Origin: Cucumis sativus
Taxonomy: Eukaryota; Streptophyta; Magnoliopsida; Cucurbitales; Cucurbitaceae
Direction: 5' to 3'
NCBI RefSeq assembly: GCF_000004075.3
Contig: NC_026655.2
Span: forward strand, 2,976,001 to 3,040,000
DNA length: 64,000 bases
Part shown: in pieces, positions 36,001-49,080 of the stretch
Numbering within the stretch: the first letter of the stretch is position 1
Layout of the letters: the number at the start of each line of letters is the position of its first letter
Translations under genes and position numbers: made by a program
Notes under the pieces: model-generated
Databases searched by the model: none
Told to the model about the DNA's origin: nothing
The model's input: the letters and a program-made list of their open reading frames with translations, nothing else

Positions 36001-39000
36001 ACAGTAGTTACAGGTCTGGTCTATTATAAAGAAGTTAGCTTTAGTTCTTTTTTTTTAAAAAAAAAACTTTGCCTTAGTTGACTGGATACTGGTTAGTACT
36101 TGTAAGTGTTTTAACAGTTGGTTGAGCCTATATAAGGCTCCCCTTCTCTGTCCGATTCTGAATCATCAACAACCCTCTGATTTCTTCATCTGGCATTTTG
36201 CATGAGTTTTCTTCCTCTTTGTTGCCAGCGGCTTCTTCTTGCCAGAAAGCTTCCAATTGGCGAGCAATACGATCTACTGTGAGTTGTAGATCCACTACTT
36301 GAGTGTTGATCTCCTCCACAGTTTCTTTGATGGCCAACAATCGACAGTTGAAGGTCTTGGCGAGAAAATTTCCGGGTCCTCAGGTTGAATCTCTGCATTC
36401 TTCCTTTTGTTCGAGTTGGTGGTGTTTCTTCCAGCCATGAGTCTCTTTGTCAAGGTTTGCTCTGATACCAAAATTTGGTGTAACTGATTCTTGAAGACAA
36501 TCTTGAAAGAATACTTCTCAATTATTATATCAAATCGAAGAAGGGGAGCCTTATATAGGCTCAACCCAATGGTCAAAACACTTGCAAGCACTAACCAATA
36601 GCTGGTCAACTAAGACTAACTTTTAAAAAGAAAATAAAGCTAACTTAACTTTATAATAGACCAGACTTGTAAGTACTTTAGTTACATCAAATAATTCCAG
36701 TTAACTTCTAGACTTAATCCAACTTCCCCTTGTAATGATTGGATCAGCTTATACAAGCTGTTTGAGTTGTTTAGTTCAGAAAACATGCACAAAGCAAAAG
36801 AATATGTATGCAAATTAAGTACATTCAGAAACTTATTTTGCCTATTTTTATATGTAATACTATAAAATATCCTTTATAGCAGTAGAACTATGCTAATTTT
36901 GGTATTTTCTTGTTTATTGGGCCTGTATGCTTAATTGTTTATATGTCTATCATAAATGTGTGATACAAATCTATTATCAAAAAACATAAAACGGTATATT
37001 AGTGAGACATTGCAATAAATAATTTACCATTATTTTGTTATCAGTATTTTCGTTATTGAGATTAAGTATTACTAATAAACTAATTTTAACCTATTGATAT
37101 GGTACATAAATAATGGATGGAATGAACATGCAAATAATCACTAAATGGTCAAATATCATCAAGATACACTTATAATACTATTGATGATATATTAAAGAAC
37201 TAATTATAAATATGCATGTTAGCTATCACATGAAAGTTAAATGTCACTTATACATACTAATTTATTTTCTATTGATAAGGTATAAAACTAATAATAATTT
37301 ATACCTTATTGTTATTGATATAGAGATATCAAATAAGCATGCTAAAAATAATTTGTATAAAACTAAGTGAAATTTTACTCTATACATTTTTTAATTTTAT
37401 TGATATAATTATTAACGGTATACCTAATAGTGATTAAGCCTGCATTTCTTTTTATTTTCTTTTTTCTTTTTTCTTTTTTTTTGTAGGAATCAACCAAATA
37501 ATTATTGAATTTATTACTAATATACATTTTTTTAATTTATTGATATGACATTATCTAGGATAGACCTAATAATAGAGTACATAAACAATCATCGCCAGAA
37601 AACAAAAGTTAGATACCACAAATTTATATTTTTTTATATGTATTGATATGATAAATCAATTCATAGACCCTATAATAAATGAGCATGCAAATAATCATGA
37701 ACCGAAAACAACTTTATATCACCAATACACCATTTTTAATTCTATTGATATGGTATATCAATGATAAATCTATACCAAATGAGAATGCAACAATCATAGA
37801 TAGAAAACAAAAGCTGAATATCATTTATATTCCATCTTTGAGAAGAGAGTGGAAACATAAACAATCTTAGCCTATGGATTTCCTTACCTCGGGTGAGCCA
37901 AAAAGACACCTTCAAATCGAGACGTATTATGGTGGGCTTATCTAGTGTTGTGCGAGCTAGAAGTTAATCATTAACTATAATAACCAACTTAATGCCCCAA
38001 ACACCTTTTTAGTAATAGATCTATTCGTGATACACCATGATTACTGACAGGCTTATCAGAGAAGTCTATTAGTGATATACCTCAGTCATTGATAGATTGC
38101 ACTCCTAGACCTTAGTTAGTGATGGGTCTAGGGCTGTGACTAATAAGATTATGCCATATTTACAAAGACTTGAGATTATGCAAGATTTGCTATTATTTTG
38201 TGTTAGTTTGTCAAATCTGCAATTGTCCCAATTTCTAATTCACTAGTTTGGAAATTTAGCAAAGAGAAAAAGAAGGAATAAAATATGCCCCACGTGAAGA
38301 AATATAGAAATAGTTCACTCTTTAGTAAAATGTATGTTTTTATTTATGAATTCATATCAGTCCAATTTTACCCAAGCTCCTAACTAAGTTGACAGATTGC
38401 GTTGGCCTTTCAAGTTTTCTGAACAACTCTAAGATTAAAGTGTTCAAGGTAGGATCAAGACTTCGATATGGCCATTGATTAGAAAATGATTATGTAAGTC
38501 TATTATTTCTAAGCCAAGAAAAAGTTACCGAGTTTTTCATATTCTCATATATCCTTTTGAAGAAAAGTAGATCATTTAGGTCCCTGACAATTCCATTAGC
38601 TACATTAACCAGAAACATGTGAATATCATGCCTGTTAAGTGCTCATATTGTCAAAATGGCTTATTTATTATTCAAATATCAAGAAAAAGAACAGAAGACC
38701 CGCAAGCGTATGAAATCTCTAGTTCCTACATTTCAAGCTGTCATTGTTTCTTGTATATCATAGGAAACAAGAGCTTTAATACAAAGAAAGTGGATATAAC
38801 AGAAGTTGGATAGTGAATACAACAGAGATATCTATCTAAATAATCTTACAAGTTATAACACAAACGAACAAATCCAAAATAGTGAGAATGCTGCAAAAGA
38901 ACAAGGCGGGGCACCTAGAACAGTCATACAACTGTGAAGCACTAAAAGGCCAACTAGGGAGCATTTGTTAAACAGACATCAGTATGAGAAAAACGCTTGT

Positions 39001-41921
39001 CACAACTGGAAGTCAGAGTGGAAGAAGAAAGAGAAGAACCCTCGGGTAAGAGTCTGACTTGGTGCTCAACCCAGTTTCAGTAGGTCCCACTCCTATTTAT
39101 AGGTTCTAATATAAAGAGATAGAGGTTTTTGATGTAGTTGCCCACGTTTTTGCTTTTTTCATCAAGATTGGGTTGGTATAAAGACCATGAGAGATCTATT
39201 TCAAGTGTGAGTAGCCCTGTAGATCCCCCAAGGCCATTTTTCCAGGGTAATCAGAGTCACCTTTGACCAGGGGCAAACGGAGCAAGTTACTAGGAAAGAG
39301 TTTCGTATTTGAAGTGATACCAAAAGTTAAAGTTGAGTTAGGAATTAGGCATACCTAAGTAGGATATTCAAATCAACATCCTTCTAGCTTAAGATTTAGA
39401 AATATTCTGTGCCACAATATGATTAGTATGAGTAAAATGCTTGTGCGTCCAAAGTCCAAGGCTACTATAGCCTGCGAAGTGGAGTGCTTGGTAACCAATG
39501 ACTAATGAGTCTAATTGGAGTTTTATAATATTTAAGTTAGTTTATGGAAAATTTTCTAGGTAGTCAAACGAAGAAAGTTACTGTTAGCCATGAGGTCCCC
39601 CTATCATCCATACTTATGAGAGGAAGGGCAAGAAGGGCAATTCCTTTAAGTAAAAGGGAACATGGGATCATGGTGTTTGTTATTTTGGCAGGAGAGAACC
39701 ATTGTGCTGGAGAGGTTTATGTAGGCGTGTTGGAGCCTCTTGGTTCGTTTGGATTTCTAGGGTGAAACTTGGAGCTCAAGGAGAGGAATCAGCACTCTCA
39801 AACTTGCTGGACGTTATATTGTAATCTTGTTCAGAGACTTGAGGCTGTATTGTAATGTTCTTTGCAATATATATAGCGAACAGAGAGTATATTCCCCCTG
39901 TCTTCATATCTTGTTGGGTATTTCTGAGTAGAGGGATGCCTAACAGTTACCAAGGAAGATTTCCATATTTATTTTGATGTTGAGGGTTCCATTTAAGTTA
40001 GGAATCACGCTTTTGTTGAATTAAGATATCCAAATCAACGGCATTTTGTAATGAGCTATTTTGTGCCTCAGTACAGGTCATACAAAAATCCTAACAAAAT
40101 CATTATAAACTAAGTTCTAATTTCATCTAAAATAGTAACAAGAAAGGTGTGAGAAAACACACCTGATGATGACAAATTACCACTAACCCATTTCTCATAA
40201 CACACTATAGATATTCATGTAAAAATCTTGGTACAAAATCATAAGAACAAAACTGAATGGAAGCAAAGGTCTCTTGCTTAAAAATTGGAAAAAAGTCGCT
40301 TTGTACATGAAAGTTCCAACAGTTATTAGACTCACCTGAACATTTTCCTGAAGAAAAGGGTCTCCAAAAGAACAGTACAGGGGATGATTGCCAGTTTCGT
40401 CATCTGGTATATCAGTCAATATACTCTTTATTCAAAGATTTGGGAGATAAAAATAAATCAACACTTGATTTTATAATTAAAAAATAATTCATGAGAAAAT
40501 AAAATCACTAATGTTATATGAGTAAGAGCAAGCTCAAAGAGAGCACATTTATTGCTCAAGGTTTGAAACTTTGAGACTTAACATTGCATCTTAGAAAAAG
40601 AGGATAAACTATGATGCCATATAATGGATTACACATTCTGCTCATAAATGTGATTTTACCTGGTAGAAGCCAACAGAGTTGAAGCCCAAGCTAAGATTTA
40701 GAAGCCCAATTGAGATTCCATTTAGTATTCCAAATCCCATTACAGCTCTCGCGTCAAAAGGCTTATGTTCAAATAGTTTCATCAATAGTGCCACATGAAG
40801 GGAACAAAATGTAACAAGCAGATGCCAGCTTGTCAATGTAGTGGCTGTGCATCATCCAAGTTCCATTAATGAAAGAGTTCACATACAAAGGATAAAGAGC
40901 CATGTATCAACAGGTAGCTTATGCTCATAGTTTGGCGTAAATAAATAGATGGAAAGGGAAAGGCACTCTTCTCTTGGTAAAATTACAAGACCTGTAAACT
41001 GATCTAGTTTCAAAAGGTTGCAATTTTTCTGGAGGCATGTGATAAGTTGATAATGTGACAAGTAGATAACGTGAATGCTAGATCCTTTTGAACTGAAATT
41101 ATTAATGTTATAATCAGACAAAAAATTTAAGAGAGTAAGCTCATAGGCTGAAAGGTCTGCACTAAGTTTATTTTATTAACAAGATATAGGTATGGAAAAA
41201 TTACGATTTCTCTACTCAATCTTTTACACTCCTCCTCACATGTAGTTTCGTATACAAACTGCGGTACAGTTGATCTTAGAAATCAATAATTAATAGGAAA
41301 CTAAAAGTAAAGAACATGAGGATTTAAAACAAGGCTTCGTGACTAGGTATGATGTTAAATTGTCTAATGACCTAAAAGCTTAAATTGTGTATGGATAAAT
41401 TTGATCTTTTCAAAACATCTTTTTAACAGAGGATAAAAGTGAATACTACATGGATTTACATAGAATAGAAGTTCATTAAAGTCTCGTAATGGATTGCGGT
41501 GGCAGGAAGCGCAAGTAAAACTTCTCTGTGCTTGAAATGTTCAGTCAAGAATAGATCTAAGTCTACCAAATCCAAGCTCTGGTGGCAAATCTTAAGATCA
41601 ATGAAAATTTTATGTGAGATATCCAAGCCTATAATTCTTATATAGATCCAGAAACCAATTCTTAGAAAGGTTAAACGTTCGTCCCTCAGTTGGGAGGGGA
41701 ATAGATACGTCAATATTGCTCACGGATACTTGTCGAAATAAATGCAAGAAATTAAGGGTTTAGAGACTAAATTGAATATATATTTAGCGAAGAAACTCAC
41801 CGAATGTGAAACCGAGTGTGCTAATAAGTGCCTTGTTGCATATGACAATCGAGACAGACGAAACCACCGACAAACTCAATGCCCCGATAGTCCCGAGCTG
41901 GAACTTCTGGCTGTCACTCAT
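33008..41921 (-). CDS. UXT: UDP-xylose transporter (UXT type, NST-KT/TPT family), 7 exons
   Basis: Exons on the minus strand: 41921-41801, 40844-40660, 40403-40336, 34219-34087, 33754-33593, 33487-33212, 33124-33008. All are GT-AG and in phase, giving 1,062 nt, 353 residues. The protein exchanges UDP-xylose across Golgi/ER membranes to supply xylan and xyloglucan synthesis. Family segments are MSDSQKFQLGTIGALSLSVV at the N-terminus, NGISIGLLNLSLGFNSVGFY, TKLAIIPCTVLLETLFFRK, GVGIATVTDLQLN, and GHLKTCLVLAFGY with the Lys-Thr motif that names the NST-KT group. About ten membrane spans are expected. The tail SNKDLHA resembles that of Arabidopsis UXT1-3, so UXT is favoured over UDP-rhamnose/galactose transporters; which of the three paralogues is not resolved. 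Intron 3 (34220-40335) is 6.1 kb and full of repeats. Confidence 0.93.
34413..34512 (+). mobile_element. tRNA-derived SINE fragment in UXT intron 3
   Basis: The sequence has a tRNA-like A box (TTAACTCAATTAGC) and B box (AGGTTCAATTCC) about 45 bp apart. It continues with CCCCACCCC and an A-rich/TA tail. This is the layout of plant SINE heads and is too diverged for a working tRNA gene. Confidence 0.55.
35994..36686 (-). mobile_element. Small LTR element with LTRs in inverted orientation (UXT intron 3)
   Basis: On the minus strand an LTR of about 208 bp (36686-36479) begins TGTAACT, ends AGTTACA, and contains a TATATAAGG promoter-like box. It is followed by TGGTATCAGAGC (36470-36459), a match to the initiator tRNA-Met primer-binding site. 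A short gag-like frame starts MAGRNTTNSNKRK at 36437 and runs on to about 36130. Beyond that the sequence returns through an inverted partial LTR (35994-36148) with about 85 percent identity by eye. The two arms face each other, not head-to-tail as in a normal element, so the transcript could form a stem of about 150 bp. Confidence 0.75.
37090..37860. repeat. Degenerate tandem array, roughly 100-bp unit (UXT intron 3)
   Basis: The word TATTGATATG or a close variant recurs near 37096, 37180, 37270, 37313, 37397, 37540, 37641 and 37743. It is each time followed by variants of 'gacctaataat...agcatgcaaataatcat...aaaacaaaagttagatatcac'. The last two intervals are about 102 bp. Copies are diverged. 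No coding content. Confidence 0.6.
39582..39945 (+). mobile_element. Solo LTR, 364 bp, in UXT intron 3
   Basis: It starts TGTTAGCCATGAGG, ends GGATGCCTAACA (inverted ends TGTTAG/CTAACA), and is flanked by the perfect 5-bp duplication GTTAC (39577-39581 and 39946-39950). It is consistent with LTR-LTR recombination that removed the internal part. A 73-residue frame within it is not a gene. Confidence 0.85.
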
Positions 41922-42079
41922 TTTCAGGCTGCTCAGTGTCGAGTCTTGCCACGATCTGGATTCTACAATTCCACTCACCACCGTCAAAAAAAAAAAAAAA
42001 AGAGTAGGGGAATAAACTACGAAGAAACATGACGGTGCTAGCAGAACAAATAGAAATTGATCAAGCATCACCAAATTCG

Positions 42080-44600
42080 GGCGTGGCGTAATTCATTCAT
42101 TATAATGAATTAGAAACAAGAAAGCATGAAGCAGCAGAATTGAAAAATGAGCAGAAAGAAAAAAGAAGCAAAAGTAATTGAAGAATACAGTGAACAAGAT
42201 CTGTAGAAAAATGGAAGTGAAAAACGCAGATCTACCAGGTGGACAGAAAAGTGAAGAAAAAGAAAGGGACATACCGCGAAGAGAGATGGGTAGGTTTTTG
42301 CGGTGCGCTAGGAGAGTATCTGTAACATAATATTATGCAAAGAAGATTGATTGGAGCAGTCTGCGTGGGCTTTAATGGAGACGGAGGAACGCTAACAGTT
42401 ATGACAATGGTGAAATGGAACGAAGAAGAGCGTTTGTGAGTCATAATACCAACACCATCGAATTTTATTAATTTTTTTTAATTTTATTAATTAGTACTCG
42501 GAGAGTTTCAAAAAAAAAAAAATGGAGATTGAGGTTGCCCACCAAATGAAACTTTAAATAATAATGATTTCTATAGTTTCTTTGTCAAATATAGTTTAAA
42601 TTCATTGTTTAGAAATTTTCATATTGAATTGAAAACTCAAATGAGAGTGATACAAATTCAGGTAGTTTCTCTGACTTGAACGAGTTATCTTTGATTTCAG
42701 TCAAATAACAACTAAATTGAATTAATTTGATAAATATTTTAACTTTGTACTTATTCAATTTTATTTTACATTTGAAGAGTTATTAAGTCGAAAAACCACT
42801 TGATTCTTCATTTGTAGCATCTCATTCCAAATTGAGAAGTATTCTCCTTCTTTCTTTCTCTCATTCCTTTGGTGTTGAGTTGAGTTGAGTTTAGACCAAG
42901 TATGCAAAAGTTCTGTCACATTCGATTAGTTATAGAGTGAATAATTGTCTTTAGGACGTCACTAATCAGAAGTCTATCACAACTATATTTTAAGGTTATT
43001 CTAAGTCTTTGATTATTCTCATATTCAATTCTTGTTATATCATATGATTTACATTTGGTCTAAATCTTATATATCAAGTTATTGTTTTCAGTCGAGGTAT
43101 AATTAACTTGTTAGCATATTCAAGTTTATATATATATTTATTTGCCCCAACAATAATTGACAAAATTTCATAAATAGTTCTTTTAGTTAGAATTTAATTT
43201 TATGTATTGAAAGGAAAATGGTCTCTACAATTACTTTGTTTAACTAGACCAATACACAATCTAGCATGCAACCCAAATGTATGTGCATATTTGTTTTTCA
43301 AATAAGATGGGCTAAGTAGTACATGATCAAATTGCACCCACAACCTACCCTAACCCACTGTGGTAGTATGAATTAAATTGAACACCCACACATATCTCTT
43401 TGAAACACTCGTAAGAGACTAAACACGTTTTTGGTTTTTGGTTTTTGGTTTTTTGTTTTTTGTTTTTTTGGTGGGAATTACCTTATTTGGTAGGAGTCAA
43501 ACAAAATCTCATGTCTAAGTTTTTCTCCTATATTATTTATATGACAATTCTATATCATCTAACCCTTTAATTTTTATATTAAACACAACATAGCATAGCA
43601 TGTTACCTAAGTGATCAAGTTAGGTTTTATTTTTTAATTAAAAACATACTTAATAAATATCAAAATTGCTCAAAGGGCTAGATCTCCATGGTAAGAAGAA
43701 GAGAAAAGCCAACAAGAACCTCCCAAATACCCTTCCCAACATTGGACGAAATCCACCTTCCTAGAGCATGGGATTGAATCCTATGTGATAGAATTAAAAT
43801 CTCGAATTGGAAGCAATTTGAAAAATTGAAAAAGAAGCACATAATTATATGAAGAATTGTAAAAAACAGCAAGTTTGACAAAATATTTACCAAGCTATAT
43901 CAAAATTTCAGATTCTATTGATAACAAACATTTGATAGTAAGTGATATCCTTTTATCATAGCCAATTTTTAAAAATGCCGCTAATTATATATTAAACATG
44001 CAAAGAACAAACAACGCATGTTATTTTAGGTCAAGTATCCAATTACATTTGAAAAATACATTTAAAGACTTCTTCATGAAATTCCTTCTTAATTTCTATG
44101 TTCTTCCCCTCTATTGGAAACGCCTCCACAAAGGGTCTTTAATGTTGTGTACCTAGGAAAAGAAAAAGGAAGAAGGTTAGTGGGAACCTCGTTCAAAAGA
44201 TAAAAGAGAATTTGAAAAAAGTGAGTTATATGCACAGGGTTAACAAGATAAAAACACTTAACCTTATCTATTTGATATAGAGCCTGTTTAGGTTATTGAT
44301 TGTATGTCAACTATATTGTTCAAGTCTTTTAGAAATAGTAGTTGATTTTATTTATTGGGTGGAGTTGTTCAAATATTAAGGCACAAAATGAAATAACAAT
44401 TAATTTAATCATAATATAAAAAACTTGTTTATTTACAAACCTCAAGTTTTGGGTATAAAATCGGCTTCCACTTAATTTAAAGCTAGTGGTACTATACAAT
44501 ATAATAAAATTATAATGCAACACAATGAATTATGGCATATACTACTCATTTACATTTTCCACCTGTCTATGCAAGATGATGCTTATCTCATAGTTTTAGA
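42080..44600. other. UXT 5' flank and intergenic DNA
   Basis: The UXT leader and promoter should lie within the first several hundred bases. A GTTTTTG-rich low-complexity run lies at 43432-43475. No other gene was recognised. Confidence 0.5.
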
Positions 44601-44611
44601 TCTGTTAAATG

Positions 44612-45117
44612 TAGGGTGAAATCGGGTTGGTTGGAAGACATTCTCAATCCAACCCATATTTTCGAGTTATTTGGGTTGACAACCGAACAACCCAAATTTA
44701 GTTTCTAACCCAACCCAACCCAATCTGTTGGGTTGAATTGGGTTGTCGAGTTGTATATATAATTTTTTTTAAAAAAAAATTCTCATTTTCTAATTTCTAA
44801 TTATTATAAAAGTTTGTAATTGTTACATTTAAATTTTAAACATACATAATTCAAACTTTCATACAATAAATTCAAGATTTATATACCTTTAATTTGTTTT
44901 TTTATTAAAATAATATATATATATATTATATTAATTCAGGTTGGGTTGGGTTGAACCGAATTTTTCAACCCTCCAACCCGAGACCCAACCCAACCCGAAA
45001 AAATCAATTTTTTTTAACCCAACTCAACCCATATTTTAACATAACCCAACCCAATCCTTATAATATGGATTGGGTAGTTCGGGTTATTCGGGTTCAACCC
45101 ATATTTGTACACCCCTA
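44612..45117 (+). mobile_element. hAT-type MITE, 'GGGTTGGGTT' family, 506 bp
   Basis: Ends TAGGGTGAAATCGGG and (inverted) TAGGGGTGTACAAA are flanked by a perfect 8-bp duplication GTTAAATG (44604-44611 and 45118-45125), diagnostic of hAT-superfamily insertion. The interior is runs of CAACCCAACCC and GGGTTGGGTTG around an AT-rich centre. No coding capacity. It is the same family as 11215-11721, in the opposite orientation. Confidence 0.9.
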
Positions 45118-45125
45118 GTTAAATG

Positions 45126-45560
45126 GCTCTCAAACACTTTAGTCGTGAGAACCTATAAACATATCATCAACATTGTGCTCCAATATTATTTTCTTGACAA
45201 TCTTGTCTTCTTGTTGTATGATCTCTTTAATCCAAACTCTAGTGGATAGTCCTGCTCTGATTGAATCTTGAACTAGTAGGTTCAAAGAAGATTTTAGTCT
45301 CGCTTTTTTTTACTGATTGAAAAGGGGAATTCAGGCCTTCCTTAGAAGTTCTTGCTCGATCTCAAGGATATAGTTCAAAGCCTTATTCCATGAGATCTAG
45401 AAGGACCAACCCATAGGCAAAAATAGATCGCACTAAGAATCAAGAAAGCGCTGAGAGAGTAAGGCTCAAAGAATTTGAGAGTGGTCCGTTCCGCAAAGCT
45501 GAGCTTTTCACGATACTTTTCATTGACGGTCTGCCTCCTTTTTAGTTTGTAATCATATTC
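45126..45560. other. Unclassified moderately GC-richer segment
   Basis: The stretch reads unlike its AT-rich surroundings (for example GAGAGTGGTCCGTTCCGCAA near 45478). It could be part of the adjacent retroelement or an organelle-derived fragment. I recognise no gene or element end in it. Confidence 0.3.
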
Positions 45561-45579
45561 TATTCAATAAAATCGTTAT

Positions 45580-47450
45580 GGAGAAATTAAATTTTATAAT
45601 CTTAAATCCAATAAACTAAATCCCGATGCTATTTTTGAGTAAACTTGAATTTTATGTGGACACATAAACGTGGATCAAGTTTGAGTATATAGACTAAATA
45701 GTCTATAGTATATGAATCATGGTTGGGCCCCTTATTTAGAGAAACTATGGATGTGACCCGCTTTGTAGTAAGTACAAATGAGGTGATCTTGAATCATTCA
45801 TGTAGAGACATGAAAGTGGGGCATAAGTGTTTACATAAGACTAAACTATGAAATAGTCACTTTTACGTTATAACATCGTTTACTGTTTAAAACTACCTAT
45901 CTCTATTATTGATGAACTATATAACTTAATCTTAATCTTGAGCTAATTATGAACTTCTGTTCACACGAGATTATCCTTAAATATGCATAGGTGAGGGCAG
46001 CTCATCAGCGTTGACCCAATAAGCTTTCCATTTCAAGAGTAAGATCGGGTGGATAGCTGGGGACATAGGATGCCAGACGAAATTCACTCATACCCGCTAT
46101 AAGGTTAGTACGTAGGTTGTTCTCTTACGCACTGAATCCAAGTCTTGAACAAGGGCCATCACCCTCTCATTGGCCTAAGAGGGATTAAGTTTATAGGTTG
46201 GACCTTAAACCAATTGCTCAATTGTAAATTAGTGGGACTTAATGAGCAAGATGTAGTCTTGGGGTATAACGGTATTTTGACCCAGCTGGGGTTACGAACA
46301 ACCTGGGAATGATTAACTTACTGATCATGGTTTTATCAAATTGACACAAATATATCTATAGTGAGGGGAGTGCAACTGCGAGACTTTAGTGGAATGACCC
46401 ACGAGTTAACGAATGTTGATTAACTCGATCTAAAAGAGTTTAGCCAGCTAAATTTAAATCGTTGGAGCTCATGATCTATATGTCCATTAGTTTTCCCTGT
46501 CAGCTCATATGGAATAAACTTAGAAAGTGTGATGGAATAAGTCGAATTGTTCGAATTTGGAGAAGAAAGAGAAACCGACAAGTATATGTGATATAGTCGT
46601 CGATTTTCAAATTAGAAATAAAGTTTAATGTTTAAATGAGATTTAAATACTATAAATATGAATATGGATTCATACTAGGAAGCTCAAAATTGATGGAAAT
46701 GATCAAAGTTGAAAAAGAGTAAATGTTTTTTACTTTGAAAAGTCAAACTTTGACCATCCTTATATTTAAATGTGATTTGAATTTTGAAAAAATGAACACT
46801 GATTCATGCTCAAGAGGTCGAAATTAGTCAAAACGGAAAAAATAATAAAAAGTCAAAATATTGACTTTTAATTTGAAAAGTCAAAGTTTGACTTTTGACT
46901 TGAAAGGTTAAATGACCATTTTACCCTTGAACTAAGTTAGTGGAAAAGTCCAACATTTTGTTGGATAATCCCACTAACACTTAGTGGGATATGTGGCTAC
47001 ATGAGATGTAGACACGTAACCCACTAAGTTCCACTAATTGTTAGTAGATTATTAGGTGTTGAAATTTTGCCAACTAATTACATGCAATTTTGTATGTAAT
47101 TAGGTTATAAATAGGGTTGTTTTCATTTTGAATAAAAACTTTTCTTCTTTTCAAGTAATTTTAGAAATTACATTTTTATTACTCTCCAAAATCTCAACCA
47201 AACCTCTTCCTTCCAATTTCCATATATCTCCCTTAGTTTCTTCGCCAAATTGGGTCCCACAACCCGGTTCTAAGTCCAGAGATTAGCGGGTGAATTCTAG
47301 TGGTTGTTCCAGTTTGAGTAACGTGGGGAGAAATTGAGAATTTTGAAAAGCTACAAAGGCTTTTTTCTTTAAAACCCTAATTCTTTTAGCTTAGGACTGC
47401 ATGTTAATTAGGTGCAATTAGGGTATTCTTTTGATCCGTTTTTTTCACTG
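45580..47450 (+). mobile_element. Retroelement fragment: dispersed repeat copy 2 plus LTR-like end
   Basis: 45580-46540 is the undisturbed partner of the repeat at 24545-27700. 46540-47450 looks like a plus-strand LTR: repeated 'aaaagtcaaa' words, a TATA box in GGTTATAAATAGGG near 47105, a CT-rich stretch after it, and an end near TTTTTTCA at 47447. On its right side it abuts decayed copia pol. No target duplication was found, so boundaries are approximate. Confidence 0.55.
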
Positions 47451-47454
47451 TGTT

Positions 47455-49080
47455 TGTATGATTTCTATAAGGTAGTTTGCCACAACACCACCGTTATTGC
47501 AATAAAGTATTATTTAGAACTACTTCAAATCTGTTAAGAACCTCCTGAGGCAAACAACTTCACAAGCAGCTATATATGCAACTTCCATGTAACAGTCTAT
47601 AATGCATCCTTATTTGATGCTTTGTCATACTTCATTTAGAGTTTATCTCATGATCAAATCCTTATTTTCATAACACAAGCATATAGTCTCTCATTCTCTA
47701 GAGATACTTGAGGATTGTTTTGATTGTAGTCCAGTGGTCAAATCATGGATTAGATTGATACCTACTGAAATCCTTACTGTATAGCATATAACAGACCTTG
47801 AACACAACATGACATACATACGATTGCTCGTAGCTGAAGCAAAAGAAATTTGTTTTATAACCTCAACTTTTTTAGATGTTTCAGGACATTACAAATCCTA
47901 GAAGGAAAATTAAATTTGAAAGAATTCTCGAATATCTGACTTCATCAATGCAAGATGTCTAACACAAGACTAATGTTTTATTCTTGTGATTTTTTACAAT
48001 TTGAAACCTCGAAACAAACTATGTAACCAATTCTTAATCTTTCATTTGGAACTGAGTATATAACCAATTCTTAATGTTAGTTAAAAGATTATATCATTCT
48101 CATTGAGTGGTATATCATCCATATATAATTATAAGAAAAGCTAGAATGTCTTTGGTTAATTATTTTCTAGTGAACAAAAAGTTCATCAACATTTTGATTA
48201 AAACCACAAGATTGACTGCAGTGTCAAACCTCATATTCCAAGATCTAGAAACTTTTATTTTAATCCATAAATGGATCTTTCAAGCTAGCAAACCTTTTAC
48301 TTTTTGACCTCGTTTAATGAATCCCTTGAGTTGTGTAACATCTTAGCAAATTCAAATTTAACAAATGATGACCCCACATTTTTTTGCTTCTTTTACAACC
48401 TAGCTACATCATCCTTGCTTGTCTCAAATGCTTCTAAGAATAAAAGTTGTCATCACTAACCAATATATATCATTTCAAACATATGTATCTATACAAAAAA
48501 ATATACACTTTTTTTGTTACTCAATACTCCAAAATTAAGCATGCTTAACTTAGAGCAATTCTATGTTGAGTGAGCTTTTCGAAATTTTCTAGGATGCATG
48601 TGAGTGAGGAAAAAATATGTTGAAAGGACACATGTTGGTTATGGGAACAACTTTTACTCTTAAAAGTTTTCGAGACAAGCAAGTATAACATAGTAGGGTT
48701 ATAGAGGACGTAGGAGAATAATGTCAAAGTCATTAGTTGTTGAATAATCAAAATTTCGAAACATGAACCTGAGGTGTTACAAGTTGACTCATGTAGATAC
48801 TCTTCTCAAGATTGTCGTTTGGAAAAGTGTCTTGCTATCCATTTGTCATATTTCGTCATAATATGTGACAATAGACACAAAAATGCAAATTGATTTAATA
48901 TGGTACCGAAAAAGAAAGTTTCCTTATAGTCAACTGCCTCTCTTTGGGTGTATTCCTTTGCCACCAATATTGTCTTAATTGTTTTCTAATTACTATTTTT
49001 TGATACACGATTTCTTTATCTTCAAAGTACACCACACATCAAATAATTTTTCCCAGTTACCATTGGTTTTTGAGGTCTTC
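47455..49080 (-). pseudogene. Decayed copia pol remnant (RT and RNase H)
   Basis: The minus strand holds, in several frames and with many stops, traces of copia pol in the expected order. Near 48790-48860 are EI-QMDSKT and DNLEKSIYMSQL, from the start of reverse transcriptase. Near 48210-48280 is CGFNQNVDELFV. At about 48090-48130 is YMDDIPLNEND, at the position of the catalytic YVDD box. Near 47475-47590 is EVAYIAACEVVCLRRFLTDL, then YCNNGGVVANY from RNase H. It is heavily mutated and not functional. Confidence 0.8.

Noticed and set aside
39544..39765. 73-residue open frame in UXT intron 3
   Set aside because: Starts in flanking DNA and runs into the solo LTR.
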